Source of the DNA: Craspedostauros australis
Taxonomy: Eukaryota > Bacillariophyta > Bacillariophyceae > Mastogloiales > Achnanthaceae
Reading direction: 5' to 3'
Length of the DNA stretch: 64,000 nt
Assembly (NCBI GenBank): GCA_026770025.1
Contig: JAMXDE010000008.1
Location: 992,001 to 1,056,000 of the forward strand
A program made the translations under genes and the position numbers. The notes below the pieces were generated by a model that did not search any database, was not told where the DNA came from, and saw only the letters and a list, made by a program, of their open reading frames with translations. Every line of letters begins with the position of its first letter. Within the stretch, counting starts at the first letter, position 1. Below, piece by piece: positions 29,215 to 38,516 of this stretch.

Positions 29215-29613
29215 TCATCTCCTACCCGCCGCAACGTGGATGGATTCTTGCTTCTGGTACTGGCGGATGCGATTGAACCCCTTGCCGCCCACGTTGCGTT
29301 TCTTGTTGCCGTCCTGCCTCAAGGCCGCCAATGGCTGCGCCGTGGAACCAGGCCGCGCCAATCGGTAGCAGGGATACCCATGCTTGAAGCCGTTCTTGAT
29401 CTTGACGAGGACGCCTTGCTCCGTTCCCTTCTTCAGCGTGTCCTTCACGGAACCCTTCGGGATGACGCAGTTGCGCAGATGCGTCGCGATCCATTCCTCG
29501 ATCTCGTTGACGGAGGGTTCCTTCAATGCCTGCATGGCCTTCACGATGTGCTGCAGCACGGGATCGTTCTCCTTGTTCTCGTTGGCGGGGGTGGTCTGCT
29601 TGCGTCGCGGCAT
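29215..29613 (-). CDS. Small linker-histone-like (H1/H5 winged-helix) protein, 132 aa
   Basis: From the ATG at 29613 the protein starts MPRRKQTTPANENKEN and has one domain at about residues 20-85. The string SVNEIEEWIATHLRN...GSVKDTLKKGTEQGVLVKIKNG resembles the globular winged helix of histones H1/H5. That domain has a helix, a G-S-V-KxxLKKG recognition helix and a basic beta-wing. A basic tail follows (GNKKRNVGGKGF). Linker histones bind nucleosomes at the DNA entry and exit point. The protein is shorter than animal H1, as in many protists, and the tail is not Ala/Pro/Lys-rich, so it could be another winged-helix chromatin protein. The frame extends upstream of 29613, but this Met precedes the conserved part and the upstream residues are low in similarity to anything known. 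Confidence 0.6.
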   Translation of the reverse strand: MPRRKQTTPANENKENDPVLQHIVKAMQALKEPSVNEIEEWIATHLRNCVIPKGSVKDTLKKGTEQGVLVKIKNGFKHGYPCYRLARPGSTAQPLAALRQDGNKKRNVGGKGFNRIRQYQKQESIHVAAGRR

Positions 29614-30088
29614 CTTGGTGGTTGCTTCTTCTTGTTCTGAGTGATGTCGTTGTGAATCTCGCGATGGAACGTCGTTCTTGGTCGCTGCTTTCGATTTTAT
29701 GACAAGAAGATGAGGCATTCCTTGTTTGCGTGGCGTGTGTGCGGAGCATTGTGTGGATGCGCGTGTGTATGGTGCGTGTACGTGCGAGTATGGTTGCTTT
29801 CTCGATCCATCGTGGTGTTTGTCAAAAAAACGGTTGGTATCTTGTTCGCAGGACCGCGAAAACACAACGACAACAAACATGTGGCAAACGAACTTCGAAG
29901 AACTAGGGACTAAATATTCATGAATCACGCACATTCGTTTCAGCTTAGACTTCTATCTGGAGACTACAACATGGACTCTGATACATCCATACGAGCACTC
30001 CACTCAACTCAAATCTAATATCCACACCATTGTACAACTACAACTACTGTACATGTGTCCAATACAACCTACTATCCACGCCATCTCC
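29614..30088. other. Region between the histone-like gene start and the ASPM stop
   Basis: It should hold the promoter and 5' UTR of the histone-like gene and the 3' UTR of the ASPM-like gene, both on the minus strand. No other gene is seen. Confidence 0.45.
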
Positions 30089-33000
30089 TCAGAAGTGAAA
30101 GTGACGAGGACGGCTCGTCGATCGTCTCGTGGTCGAGTTGGGCTCTCTGTTCTCCTTCTGCACACTGGCGATGCGTGGAGATCTTCTGGAGGAAGGTCTG
30201 TAGTCATCGTGGGAGCCGCTGCGTTGGAGGACGATCGTCTTGTCCACGTACTTTATCATCGCACACATCTTCTTCAGGTATCTTCCCATGTCCACTTCAT
30301 GCGCGGCGCCCTTGTTTTTGCCGTTGTGCTTGCTCTTCAACCGCGCTGACGATCTGCGATCGCTGCCGACATGGTCGTTCACGCTGGCGCGAAACTTGCG
30401 CATACTGATATTGTAAACCGACTTCATGCGCTTGTTGTTCTCACGTGAGGCGCACAGCGCTGCAATGTCTGGCGAGCACCGCAGCATGGGATCCAGCAGG
30501 TCGATCGAGATGCTGAAGATGCTGTCCTTGTCGCGGAACGTCTGAATGAGGTCCAGCAGCACCTCGCCGCAGTCCAAGGTCGCCATGTGAGGGAGCAAAT
30601 CGTCGTGGCTCGCCACCGTCAGAAGGGTCCGCAGGATGCAGTGGACCAGTTCCAGGTGCGGCAGACTGCGGTTGCACTTCCTGATCACTTCCAGCAGTAT
30701 GGAAGTCGTGTTTGTGGTCACGAAAGATTGGCAGCACGGGTGCGACAGTCTGGTGGTCGTCTCCAACGTCATCACAGCTGCCATGATGTCCGACAGGCGA
30801 TTCTTGTACTTCAGATCAAACAGAGCCTCCTGCGTCCGCACGCCAATCTTCAGCTGCGGATGAGCCTGGGCCTTGCGGTTGGCCTTATCGATTCGATGGA
30901 CAATGTGCACGCACTTTCGCGAGCAGTGCTGACGCACGCGTCGGGCTCGCGCAATCGCCTGCACCCGCTTGATTCCACGGGCCACACGGCATGTGATCCT
31001 GCGGTACAGGAAGGTGCTCACGGCTCGCTGGATGATGTAGGCCGCGTCGTGCTTGCGCATCTCGAATTGGTACTCCCTGAACTGCCGCTGGATGATCGTC
31101 GCCTTGTGATGAAGGAAGAGCTCGTCGGCCAATGTTTGCAGTCTCAAATCTTGAACCCTGCTTTTTGCTTGAATACGACGCACTGTTGCCTGGATCTTCA
31201 TGGTCGCCAAGATATTCATCATGTACTCTGTTTCACACTTGTATCCTCTCCACACGCGCTGAATTTCGCGTGCTGCCAGGTTGTAGTAGGCCGTGGACAG
31301 TCTGATCTGAAATCCTCTCGCATGGCGTTGGATGCACGTGGCAGCCTGGCGCTTCATCAGCAGTCGGTTGCGAATGATGTATCCCCGACCCAAGCTCTGA
31401 ATCGCAGTACATGCGCTCGCTCTGAAGTGCATCTCATTCCTCCACAACACACCTCGTACCAACGCTTGGAGTTTGGTGATACCATCTTGCGCACGTTGCA
31501 ACCGAGCACGAACAATGTGGGCACGGACGTGAGACTGGAACTTGATGATCCCAATGACGCTCATGATGTAGTCAACATGCGCAACGTAGCATCGCCACGT
31601 CTTCTGTATCGCTCGCGCACCGGCATGGCGTCGTGCAATCTGTCTTGCCTTGCGCCCTCTCCAGACCCGCTGGATGTTGGTGCTGGAGGTCTCCCGCGTG
31701 TTGTCTTCCAATCTTTGCTGTTGTCGATGATATAGTTCACTTCGCGCGATGCGCGTCCTGACGATGGACTGGATTGCTGTTGCTGCGTCGTGCATGGCCC
31801 CAACCCGACGGCGGGCCAACCACGAGCGCACGACGCATTGTGCCATGATCACGTCCTCCGTCAACATGCGAAAGCAATTGTGAATCAGGAATCCGCGGAA
31901 CCGTGCTTGAATGATGCTTGCCGCAATGTCCATCTCGATGAGTTCCTCGCGGACCTGATGCCCACGGATGAAGGACTGAATCGTCACCGCTGCGCTGTAC
32001 TCCATCACGAAGATGTCCCTTTGCATCTTGAGGATGGTCAATTCTCGGTGTGCTCTCCAGGACCGCGCTGCACGCTGAATGCACGCGACGGCATTGGATT
32101 TCTGAACTGCATGGCATCGTGCAATGTAGCTTCTGGCGAATGATTGCATTCGAATGATCCTTGTGACAGATTGGCCGTAGGCCTCAACCGCCTTTCTCGA
32201 TCTCCATGCGCTCTGGATCGTGACAGCGGCATCATGTTCCAACATAGCAAGCTGATTACCGCACATCAGCATATCTTGAATTCGTTGTTGATGTACCAAG
32301 TCCAAAGCAAAAGCCTGCAGCTTCAACACCGCCACCCGTCGGGTCTGCGCTTGCTGCCGTGAAAACCGGAGTCGGGCGATGCTTTGAACCACGATGACAT
32401 CCTTGATGGACTTGTGGAAGCTCTTGCTTGTGTGATATCGCCTCCAGACAGCTTGAATTCTGACGGATGCCTTGGTCAATCCATCCGCCTTTGCTTTCTT
32501 CTGTTTCAGATCTTGCAATGCCACCCTCGATATCAGCAGTCGAGCAAAGCACTGGAGGCGCACAACCATGTCCAATCTACGTTGGCATTCGTTGCGCTGG
32601 TTCCATCGACGGCAGATACTTTGGCAAAGGATGATCCTCCATCGAACGACCAAGTACTTGCGGGAGGCTCGATGGCATCGCCAGATCTTCTGAACATCGA
32701 TCGCAACCGCTTCTTTCATTCTGAGGACACAGCGAATCATCCGTCCACGCCAGATTGCTTGGATCGTGATGGAGGCAAGGTTGCGGCGCAGGAAGGTCTG
32801 ATGAGCATGGTGGCGTCGATAGGCGTTCTGGAGTATGGTTGCCGCAGCAGTACGACGGGCAACATGCCGGTGGTGTCGCCATGCCTGTTGAATCGAGGCG
32901 GCCGCCAAGTTGTAAGCGTGCCGCTTTCTGGTGACCAGCGATCGAGCAAGGTGGAGTCGAACATGCGACTGGATCATCAGAACACCTTGTCGGCGCGTCG

Positions 33001-36000
33001 ATGCCTCCCTGCGAGCTTTCCATCTTCGGAACGCACCCTGGCATGTGGTGGTGGCAAGCACATCCGCCTTGAATTCGGAAGCAGTGATATATCGTCTCCA
33101 TGCAGCTTGGATCGTTGTTGCTGCAAAGACTGCCGACTCCAACATACGACGGTACTTGATGCATCTCCATGCAGCTTGGATGGTTGTCGCTGCGGCTCGA
33201 TGATTCCTGAAACTCTTGGATTGAAAGAACCGCCGGAAGGCTGCCTGAATGAGTGTTGCCGCCGCATGCGATCGTGACTTTTCATAGCTGTAGCATCGCC
33301 ACCGTCTTTGGATTATCACCACCGATGCGATATCCCTGAGGAAGTCTGCACGTGCATGAAACCTTCGGATCGAAGACTGTAGCACGGTTGCGGCATGTAG
33401 CGTCTCGGTAAACGTCTTGGAGGCAAGGAAGGCACGGAGGGATGCCTGGATTCGAACTGCTGCGAGGTTGGTCAGTTGTTGGTGGTGGAGTTGATTCAGC
33501 TGGTTCCGGGCAAGAGCAGATCGGAACGCACACTGTATTGTACTTACAGCAGCTCGCCGTTCCGATGCAACTCTGCGGGCCAGATATTGCCGTGCGGCGC
33601 TCTGGATGGTGATGGCATCAAATCGCTTCAGATGGGCCGCAACTAGTCCTGAGAATCCGCGCCATGCAGCCTGGATCTTGATAGCTGCGTTGGTCCACCG
33701 CATGAATTCGAAATCTTGTTGTGCACGGTGTCCACGCCAGATCCTTTGAATTGTCTTCGCGCATTCAATCTTCATTTGAAAGGAGAGATTGTCCTGCCAT
33801 CCGCGAAAGGCTGCTTGGATCAGCGTCGCAGCGTCGTATTCCAACACCGCCAGCCTCTCCAGCTTTCGTCGGCGCCATCTTCTGAATGCAGCTTGGATGA
33901 GGATGGCGGATTCGTCGTCTAGGACCTTGTTCAGATATGCCAACCATGCTTCTTGGACGATGGTCGCCGCCTGCTGTTGTTGAATCACCTTCTTCCTCGC
34001 CAAGGACCCTCTGGCCATGCGCTGCGCTTGGATGATGCACTGCCTTGAATACTGAAAGCGGGCCCATGCTATGTATCCTCGCCAGACGGATTGGATGGCG
34101 GTGGCGGAATAAACTTGAATGAATCGTTGATCAGCGACGCGCCGAGCAACCCTGCCTCGCCAAATGGACTGAATGATGACGGCAGCGTCGCGCTCCTCTC
34201 GCGCATCGGAAGCTTCCCAGCGTCCCAGCATACCTCTAAACACTCGCTGGATCTGAACCGCCGCCATGGTGCGACATTCATTAATCAACCGGCTGTGCTT
34301 CATTTGAACCAGAGAGCGGCGGTGGGTCCACACGAAGTTTTCGATGATAGCGACTTGCCGGTGGTATTTTAGCCGTTGATTGCACAGGTATTGACCCTTG
34401 TTTGCCTGCCAGTACTGGAAGATAGTGGATGCGGCTGCCTTCTTGCGCTCGAGCATGATCTTCTGAAAATGTTTACGGTAACTCTTCTGGATCAAGATGC
34501 AAGACAGAACCTCGCGGCTGGATTCCATCAATCGTGAACAGAGGTAGGAGAGACAAAGTAGGATGGACTGTTCGTTGGGTGGGCTGTTGGTGTCGGAGGT
34601 AGGCAGCATGCATGGAATGCCGCCGAGGTCCGTCGCTCGAGAGGATGCCAGGCGGCAGTTGACTCGTTCGTTGGACAACGCCAGGTCTTGAGAGATGGAG
34701 CCTTCCTCGAACGCTGGAGATCGGGTTGTTGGCTTGATCTCATGGCGGCGCAGCGAGCTTGGGTGGTAGTAGTGAATGAGCAGACAGAACACCGTGCCAT
34801 CAGCGAAGGACTGCGAGAAATCGGTCACCTCGATTCCGTAGCAGGCGCACACGACTTGGCACCATCGCAGAAGCAGATGCTTCATGGTCTCCTCAGGTGA
34901 TGCATCCAGAGGTGCGAATTTGCGTAGCATCTCTTGTTGCGCGGCCAGATGATGCAGTGAACGACCTTCGATCTTGAATCTGACCCGATTTGACGAATGC
35001 ACACGTCGAATCTCCTCCTCGACGCAATCCTCCCTCAGCAGCTTCTCCATGCAGCACTGCGCGATGATGGACCACATCAGCTTGAGCACCATCTCACGAT
35101 GGCCATCGACGATCTGATGTGGAATGACGTCTTGTGGAATTGAGATTCCGAAGGAGCGCAAGTTCTTCAGTGCGATGCCTACGTTGTGCAGCTTCTGCAA
35201 CCGAGAACCAGCGGGGAGGCGCAACGCTGTCATGAATTGCTTTGGTTTGCAACCCGCCACAATTTCGGCCAAGCGTGTAAGGCACGAGCCATCGCGGAGA
35301 TCAGTTGCGAGATTGTCCACATGTAGATTGACCTCATCAGCCGGCTGTTGTCGGTAGTGCACCTTGAGACCGAGCCGGTTGAGATGCTTCAGAAAATCAC
35401 CCTCCCCAGTCAAGCATTCGCGGCATAGAGACTGGAGGACATCCTTGGATGACTTCACCTTTGAGGTTTTGATGAAGAGCCGCGGTACCTTGTCCAGTAC
35501 ATTCTCCATCTTGGCCATGTCGAGGAAGATCACGAGCACGATGAGACGGCGGAGGACGATGGATCGCATTTCTGCCTTGTACATTTTTTCGAACTTTCCG
35601 GATGGTACCTTGCACTTGCCTCTTGTGTAGTGTGCGAGAACCGTGCTGTCGGAGAGGACACGGTCAGCGAGAAATGCCTTGATGGTCTGCCGCATGCGTT
35701 GAGATGCGGTGATGGTAGCTGCTGTTGTACTCGTAGGTGCCTGCTTCTTGCTCTTCGAAGGCCTTGCCATTCTAGTTGCCATTGATTGTTGTGGTTCGCT
35801 AATAGTGCCGACAGGCTCGATGATCTCTCCGAACACGACCTCGAGCGCAATTCGCAGCCATGGCTGGGAATAGGACGACAAGAGGTTGATGATGCTCCTC
35901 CGCAACATCAGGTCAGCATGGATATCGCGATCCGTTCTGATGGCCAAGCGCCCCTTCTTGATCTCTTGATCAACGATCGTCTTGACGCGCTCCATTTCAT

Positions 36001-37888
36001 CGCTTTGGAAGATTTCCGCAGCTCTTGATCTGCACTGAGCCAGGTGCTGATGGATGAAGAGTGTTCGAAGTCCTGTATTGCGCCCGCCGGATTGCGGTTC
36101 GCTTGACTCCTCCGCACCTTCGATGGGATTGAGGGTGTAATTGAGCCAGCTCGTAAAGGTGGTTGATTGCTTGTCGGCCCATGATGCCTCACGTCGTTTC
36201 GGGGACTTCTTCACAGACGTCGCTTTTGATGGGGTGTGGGTGCGGCCAAGTTTACTGTATCTTGATGTTGACTGCGATGATTGAAGTTGACGTTGGGCTT
36301 TAGACTTGGGAGTGGACCTCTGCATTCGAGGCTTCGAACTTGCGGTGGATGGTCGATCTACGGACACGGCGAATGCAACACCCTTGCGTGTAGTTGCGGG
36401 GGTGGAGGTGGCAGTCGAAGCGGCGCCTCTGGGCTTATGTACTGTCGCGGTTCGAGCAGAAGCGACAGTAGAAGTAGAAGCACTTTCGGTGATCGGTCGC
36501 AGGGGGAGAGATTGATTCGGCGTGTTCGCACTTGTATGCAACGCTCTTGGCTTCAATGGAGTGATCGACGACAATGGTGTTGCATGGCTGACTGTTGATG
36601 TATGTCTGCCCTTGTTGGTTGCACTTGTTGCCGATGACGGATTGACGGAGTTTGGTGCCTGTTTGTGTTGGTTCTGCAGATGCTTCTGAACTTCGTGGAC
36701 CTGTTGTGCCGCCTGGGGCGAGAGGATGAGCAGGGATGCTTTGTCAATATCAACAGTGGGGCTTTTCTTGCCGGGACCATCCCTTGCATTTGCGTTGTTG
36801 CGTCGTCCCTTTGCAGCTGTCGGAGTGGTTGTCGAAGTCTGCCATACTGCACCAGTCGGACTAACGAGAAGGCTTTCTTCCAGCAAGCTGACATCAGGGT
36901 TCGACGAATCGTCATCCCCCAGCTCTGTTCGGAGCAATGAGTTGGGCGTCTTGGGAAGCACGATGGAGATCTTCGAAAGAGTTGAATGAGGCGTAGAGCT
37001 ACGAGCCTTGTTGATCGATGATGCTGCAGATTTCATGGTTGGTTTTGTGGCGTTGGCGTTGCCGCTGCTGTTGGGAGTGTTGGTATTACTCTTGCTTTTG
37101 GGCGCGGTGTCTTCCGGGATGGTGTGGGATTTGGTTGACGGTGGTACAGAGCTGAATGGAGACCAAGTGTAGTCTCTTTGAGTCGATGTGAATTGCAATG
37201 GGGTGAATGATGATGCTTTACCGCTCCTGCCACTGCTGTTTTTGCTTTTGGTGTCGTCGTCGTTGTTCCGTCTTCCGCTGATGGTAGTGTTGACTGAGCC
37301 CGCACACTGGAACGTGGGTGATATCGTTGCGCGGAGGTTACGACGAAGATTCACTGCGCTGTTTGGAGTCTTCTCGCCCAGCACAGCAACCGATGCTGCA
37401 GGAGCATTCGCCACCGTGGAAGATGTGGAGTCATGAACAGGAGATCGGTAAGGTGTTCGAGTGTTGGGAGCGATCGTGTTTTCCTTTCCACGGTGTGTCG
37501 CACTTGATCCAAGCGTCTTTGCGGATTTGCTGAGTGCATTCCTTTGCTTGGTCGAATTGGATGGATTCAATCTATTCTTGCCTGTCGAGGACATGTCCAA
37601 GCTTCTGTTACCGGTGTTGATGCTCGCAGAGGATCGAATCGACGATCTACCAAGCTTGGAAGTAGCTGGGGTTGACCCCTTCAGCTGGCGACGCAACGAT
37701 TGCATTGGCGAGACGTTGTTGTTGTTGTTGCTGTTGCTGTTGTTGTTGTTGTGCGGCGTCAGTGCTTTCCGACCCACCATTCTGTTCTTCGTTGACGGCG
37801 TCTTGGCTGGTGGCGTGCCGATGGAATCATCGAACCCGACCATGCGACCCACGGGCGTCTTCAGCAGCGTGTCATGGTAGATCTGCAT
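30089..37888 (-). CDS. ASPM: ASPM-like spindle-pole protein with CH domains and many IQ motifs (about 2599 aa)
   Basis: ASPM proteins focus microtubule minus ends at spindle poles and bind calmodulin through IQ motifs. Residues 1 to about 600 are Ser/Thr/Asn-rich and probably disordered, including an Asn run from a GTT/CTT-type microsatellite near 37715-37752. A calponin-homology region lies at about 810-960 (DGSCLTRLAEIVAG, RLQKLHNVGIALKNL, IVDGHREMVLKLMW). A second CH-like part follows near 1000-1050 (LLLRWCQVVCACYGIE, FADGTVFCLLIHYYHP). About 45-50 IQ motifs of the form A-x-x-I-Q-x-x-x-R then run from about 1130 to 2330. An armadillo-like C-terminal part ends at TGA 30089. This order is that of animal ASPM. 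The N-terminal ASH domain of animal ASPM was not recognised. The first ATG in frame is 37888; the frame opens earlier without ATG. The gene is intronless and head-to-head with the SAS-4/CPAP-like gene. Confidence 0.92.
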   Translation of the reverse strand: MQIYHDTLLKTPVGRMVGFDDSIGTPPAKTPSTKNRMVGRKALTPHNNNNSNSNNNNNVSPMQSLRRQLKGSTPATSKLGRSSIRSSASINTGNRSLDMSSTGKNRLNPSNSTKQRNALSKSAKTLGSSATHRGKENTIAPNTRTPYRSPVHDSTSSTVANAPAASVAVLGEKTPNSAVNLRRNLRATISPTFQCAGSVNTTISGRRNNDDDTKSKNSSGRSGKASSFTPLQFTSTQRDYTWSPFSSVPPSTKSHTIPEDTAPKSKSNTNTPNSSGNANATKPTMKSAASSINKARSSTPHSTLSKISIVLPKTPNSLLRTELGDDDSSNPDVSLLEESLLVSPTGAVWQTSTTTPTAAKGRRNNANARDGPGKKSPTVDIDKASLLILSPQAAQQVHEVQKHLQNQHKQAPNSVNPSSATSATNKGRHTSTVSHATPLSSITPLKPRALHTSANTPNQSLPLRPITESASTSTVASARTATVHKPRGAASTATSTPATTRKGVAFAVSVDRPSTASSKPRMQRSTPKSKAQRQLQSSQSTSRYSKLGRTHTPSKATSVKKSPKRREASWADKQSTTFTSWLNYTLNPIEGAEESSEPQSGGRNTGLRTLFIHQHLAQCRSRAAEIFQSDEMERVKTIVDQEIKKGRLAIRTDRDIHADLMLRRSIINLLSSYSQPWLRIALEVVFGEIIEPVGTISEPQQSMATRMARPSKSKKQAPTSTTAATITASQRMRQTIKAFLADRVLSDSTVLAHYTRGKCKVPSGKFEKMYKAEMRSIVLRRLIVLVIFLDMAKMENVLDKVPRLFIKTSKVKSSKDVLQSLCRECLTGEGDFLKHLNRLGLKVHYRQQPADEVNLHVDNLATDLRDGSCLTRLAEIVAGCKPKQFMTALRLPAGSRLQKLHNVGIALKNLRSFGISIPQDVIPHQIVDGHREMVLKLMWSIIAQCCMEKLLREDCVEEEIRRVHSSNRVRFKIEGRSLHHLAAQQEMLRKFAPLDASPEETMKHLLLRWCQVVCACYGIEVTDFSQSFADGTVFCLLIHYYHPSSLRRHEIKPTTRSPAFEEGSISQDLALSNERVNCRLASSRATDLGGIPCMLPTSDTNSPPNEQSILLCLSYLCSRLMESSREVLSCILIQKSYRKHFQKIMLERKKAAASTIFQYWQANKGQYLCNQRLKYHRQVAIIENFVWTHRRSLVQMKHSRLINECRTMAAVQIQRVFRGMLGRWEASDAREERDAAVIIQSIWRGRVARRVADQRFIQVYSATAIQSVWRGYIAWARFQYSRQCIIQAQRMARGSLARKKVIQQQQAATIVQEAWLAYLNKVLDDESAILIQAAFRRWRRRKLERLAVLEYDAATLIQAAFRGWQDNLSFQMKIECAKTIQRIWRGHRAQQDFEFMRWTNAAIKIQAAWRGFSGLVAAHLKRFDAITIQSAARQYLARRVASERRAAVSTIQCAFRSALARNQLNQLHHQQLTNLAAVRIQASLRAFLASKTFTETLHAATVLQSSIRRFHARADFLRDIASVVIIQRRWRCYSYEKSRSHAAATLIQAAFRRFFQSKSFRNHRAAATTIQAAWRCIKYRRMLESAVFAATTIQAAWRRYITASEFKADVLATTTCQGAFRRWKARREASTRRQGVLMIQSHVRLHLARSLVTRKRHAYNLAAASIQQAWRHHRHVARRTAAATILQNAYRRHHAHQTFLRRNLASITIQAIWRGRMIRCVLRMKEAVAIDVQKIWRCHRASRKYLVVRWRIILCQSICRRWNQRNECQRRLDMVVRLQCFARLLISRVALQDLKQKKAKADGLTKASVRIQAVWRRYHTSKSFHKSIKDVIVVQSIARLRFSRQQAQTRRVAVLKLQAFALDLVHQQRIQDMLMCGNQLAMLEHDAAVTIQSAWRSRKAVEAYGQSVTRIIRMQSFARSYIARCHAVQKSNAVACIQRAARSWRAHRELTILKMQRDIFVMEYSAAVTIQSFIRGHQVREELIEMDIAASIIQARFRGFLIHNCFRMLTEDVIMAQCVVRSWLARRRVGAMHDAATAIQSIVRTRIARSELYHRQQQRLEDNTRETSSTNIQRVWRGRKARQIARRHAGARAIQKTWRCYVAHVDYIMSVIGIIKFQSHVRAHIVRARLQRAQDGITKLQALVRGVLWRNEMHFRASACTAIQSLGRGYIIRNRLLMKRQAATCIQRHARGFQIRLSTAYYNLAAREIQRVWRGYKCETEYMMNILATMKIQATVRRIQAKSRVQDLRLQTLADELFLHHKATIIQRQFREYQFEMRKHDAAYIIQRAVSTFLYRRITCRVARGIKRVQAIARARRVRQHCSRKCVHIVHRIDKANRKAQAHPQLKIGVRTQEALFDLKYKNRLSDIMAAVMTLETTTRLSHPCCQSFVTTNTTSILLEVIRKCNRSLPHLELVHCILRTLLTVASHDDLLPHMATLDCGEVLLDLIQTFRDKDSIFSISIDLLDPMLRCSPDIAALCASRENNKRMKSVYNISMRKFRASVNDHVGSDRRSSARLKSKHNGKNKGAAHEVDMGRYLKKMCAMIKYVDKTIVLQRSGSHDDYRPSSRRSPRIASVQKENREPNSTTRRSTSRPRHFHF

Positions 37889-38516
37889 CGTGTCGTGATT
37901 GCACAGGACGAAATAATCCACAAATCAGGTTCGATCGCCGGCAACCAACAAGGATGCTATCTTATTGTGTATTCTGGTGTTGCCGTCCTCTTCGTCGTTG
38001 TCGTTGTCGCCACCCGCTCGACACTTTCGTCTTTTCTCTGTGGTGTTCTCAATCAACTTGTGTCCTCCTGTGCCGTTGGCTACTCTTTCTGTGTACCGTC
38101 GACCTGCATCCACCATGGCGGAAGCTACCACCCATCGCGTTGTGTTTGTGTTGGTTTTGTCGCGACGGCATTGAATTGTGACGAAAGTGTTGTTCAACAT
38201 GTTTAATTATGGCCATGATTTGAATTTGAATGTTTAACGCTCAACAAGCGTTATTTCATCATACTAAAACAATCAAGATGATGCCAATGGCGTGGCAGGC
38301 GCGACGTGTCAAATCTGTTCTCACTCAGGTTTGGTTTGATTCCTCTCTCTCTGGCGCTTTCACATCTCTCTGTTCGTGGTTGCATCGCGTTGGCGAGATC
38401 GCAACACATTGAGGAGGGATCGTTCGTCTTTGGTGCCTGCTGCACCTCTGCCATTCACTTTCATCATTTTCATTCCACACAAGGCTCGCAGATTTGAACT
38501 GAGCATCAAAGTGACC
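37889..38516. promoter_or_regulatory. Shared divergent promoter of the ASPM-like and CPAP-like genes
   Basis: This 628-bp interval separates the start codons of two divergently transcribed genes. It contains a perfect direct repeat TTTGAATTTGAA at 38219-38230. That equals two CHR-type elements (TTTGAA), the motif that drives G2/M genes in animals. Next to it is a 7-bp inverted repeat TAACGCT-caaca-AGCGTTA at 38235-38253, containing MYB-like AACG cores. No TATA box is obvious. A role in cell-cycle co-expression is inference; I do not know whether CHR elements work in stramenopiles. Confidence 0.5.
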
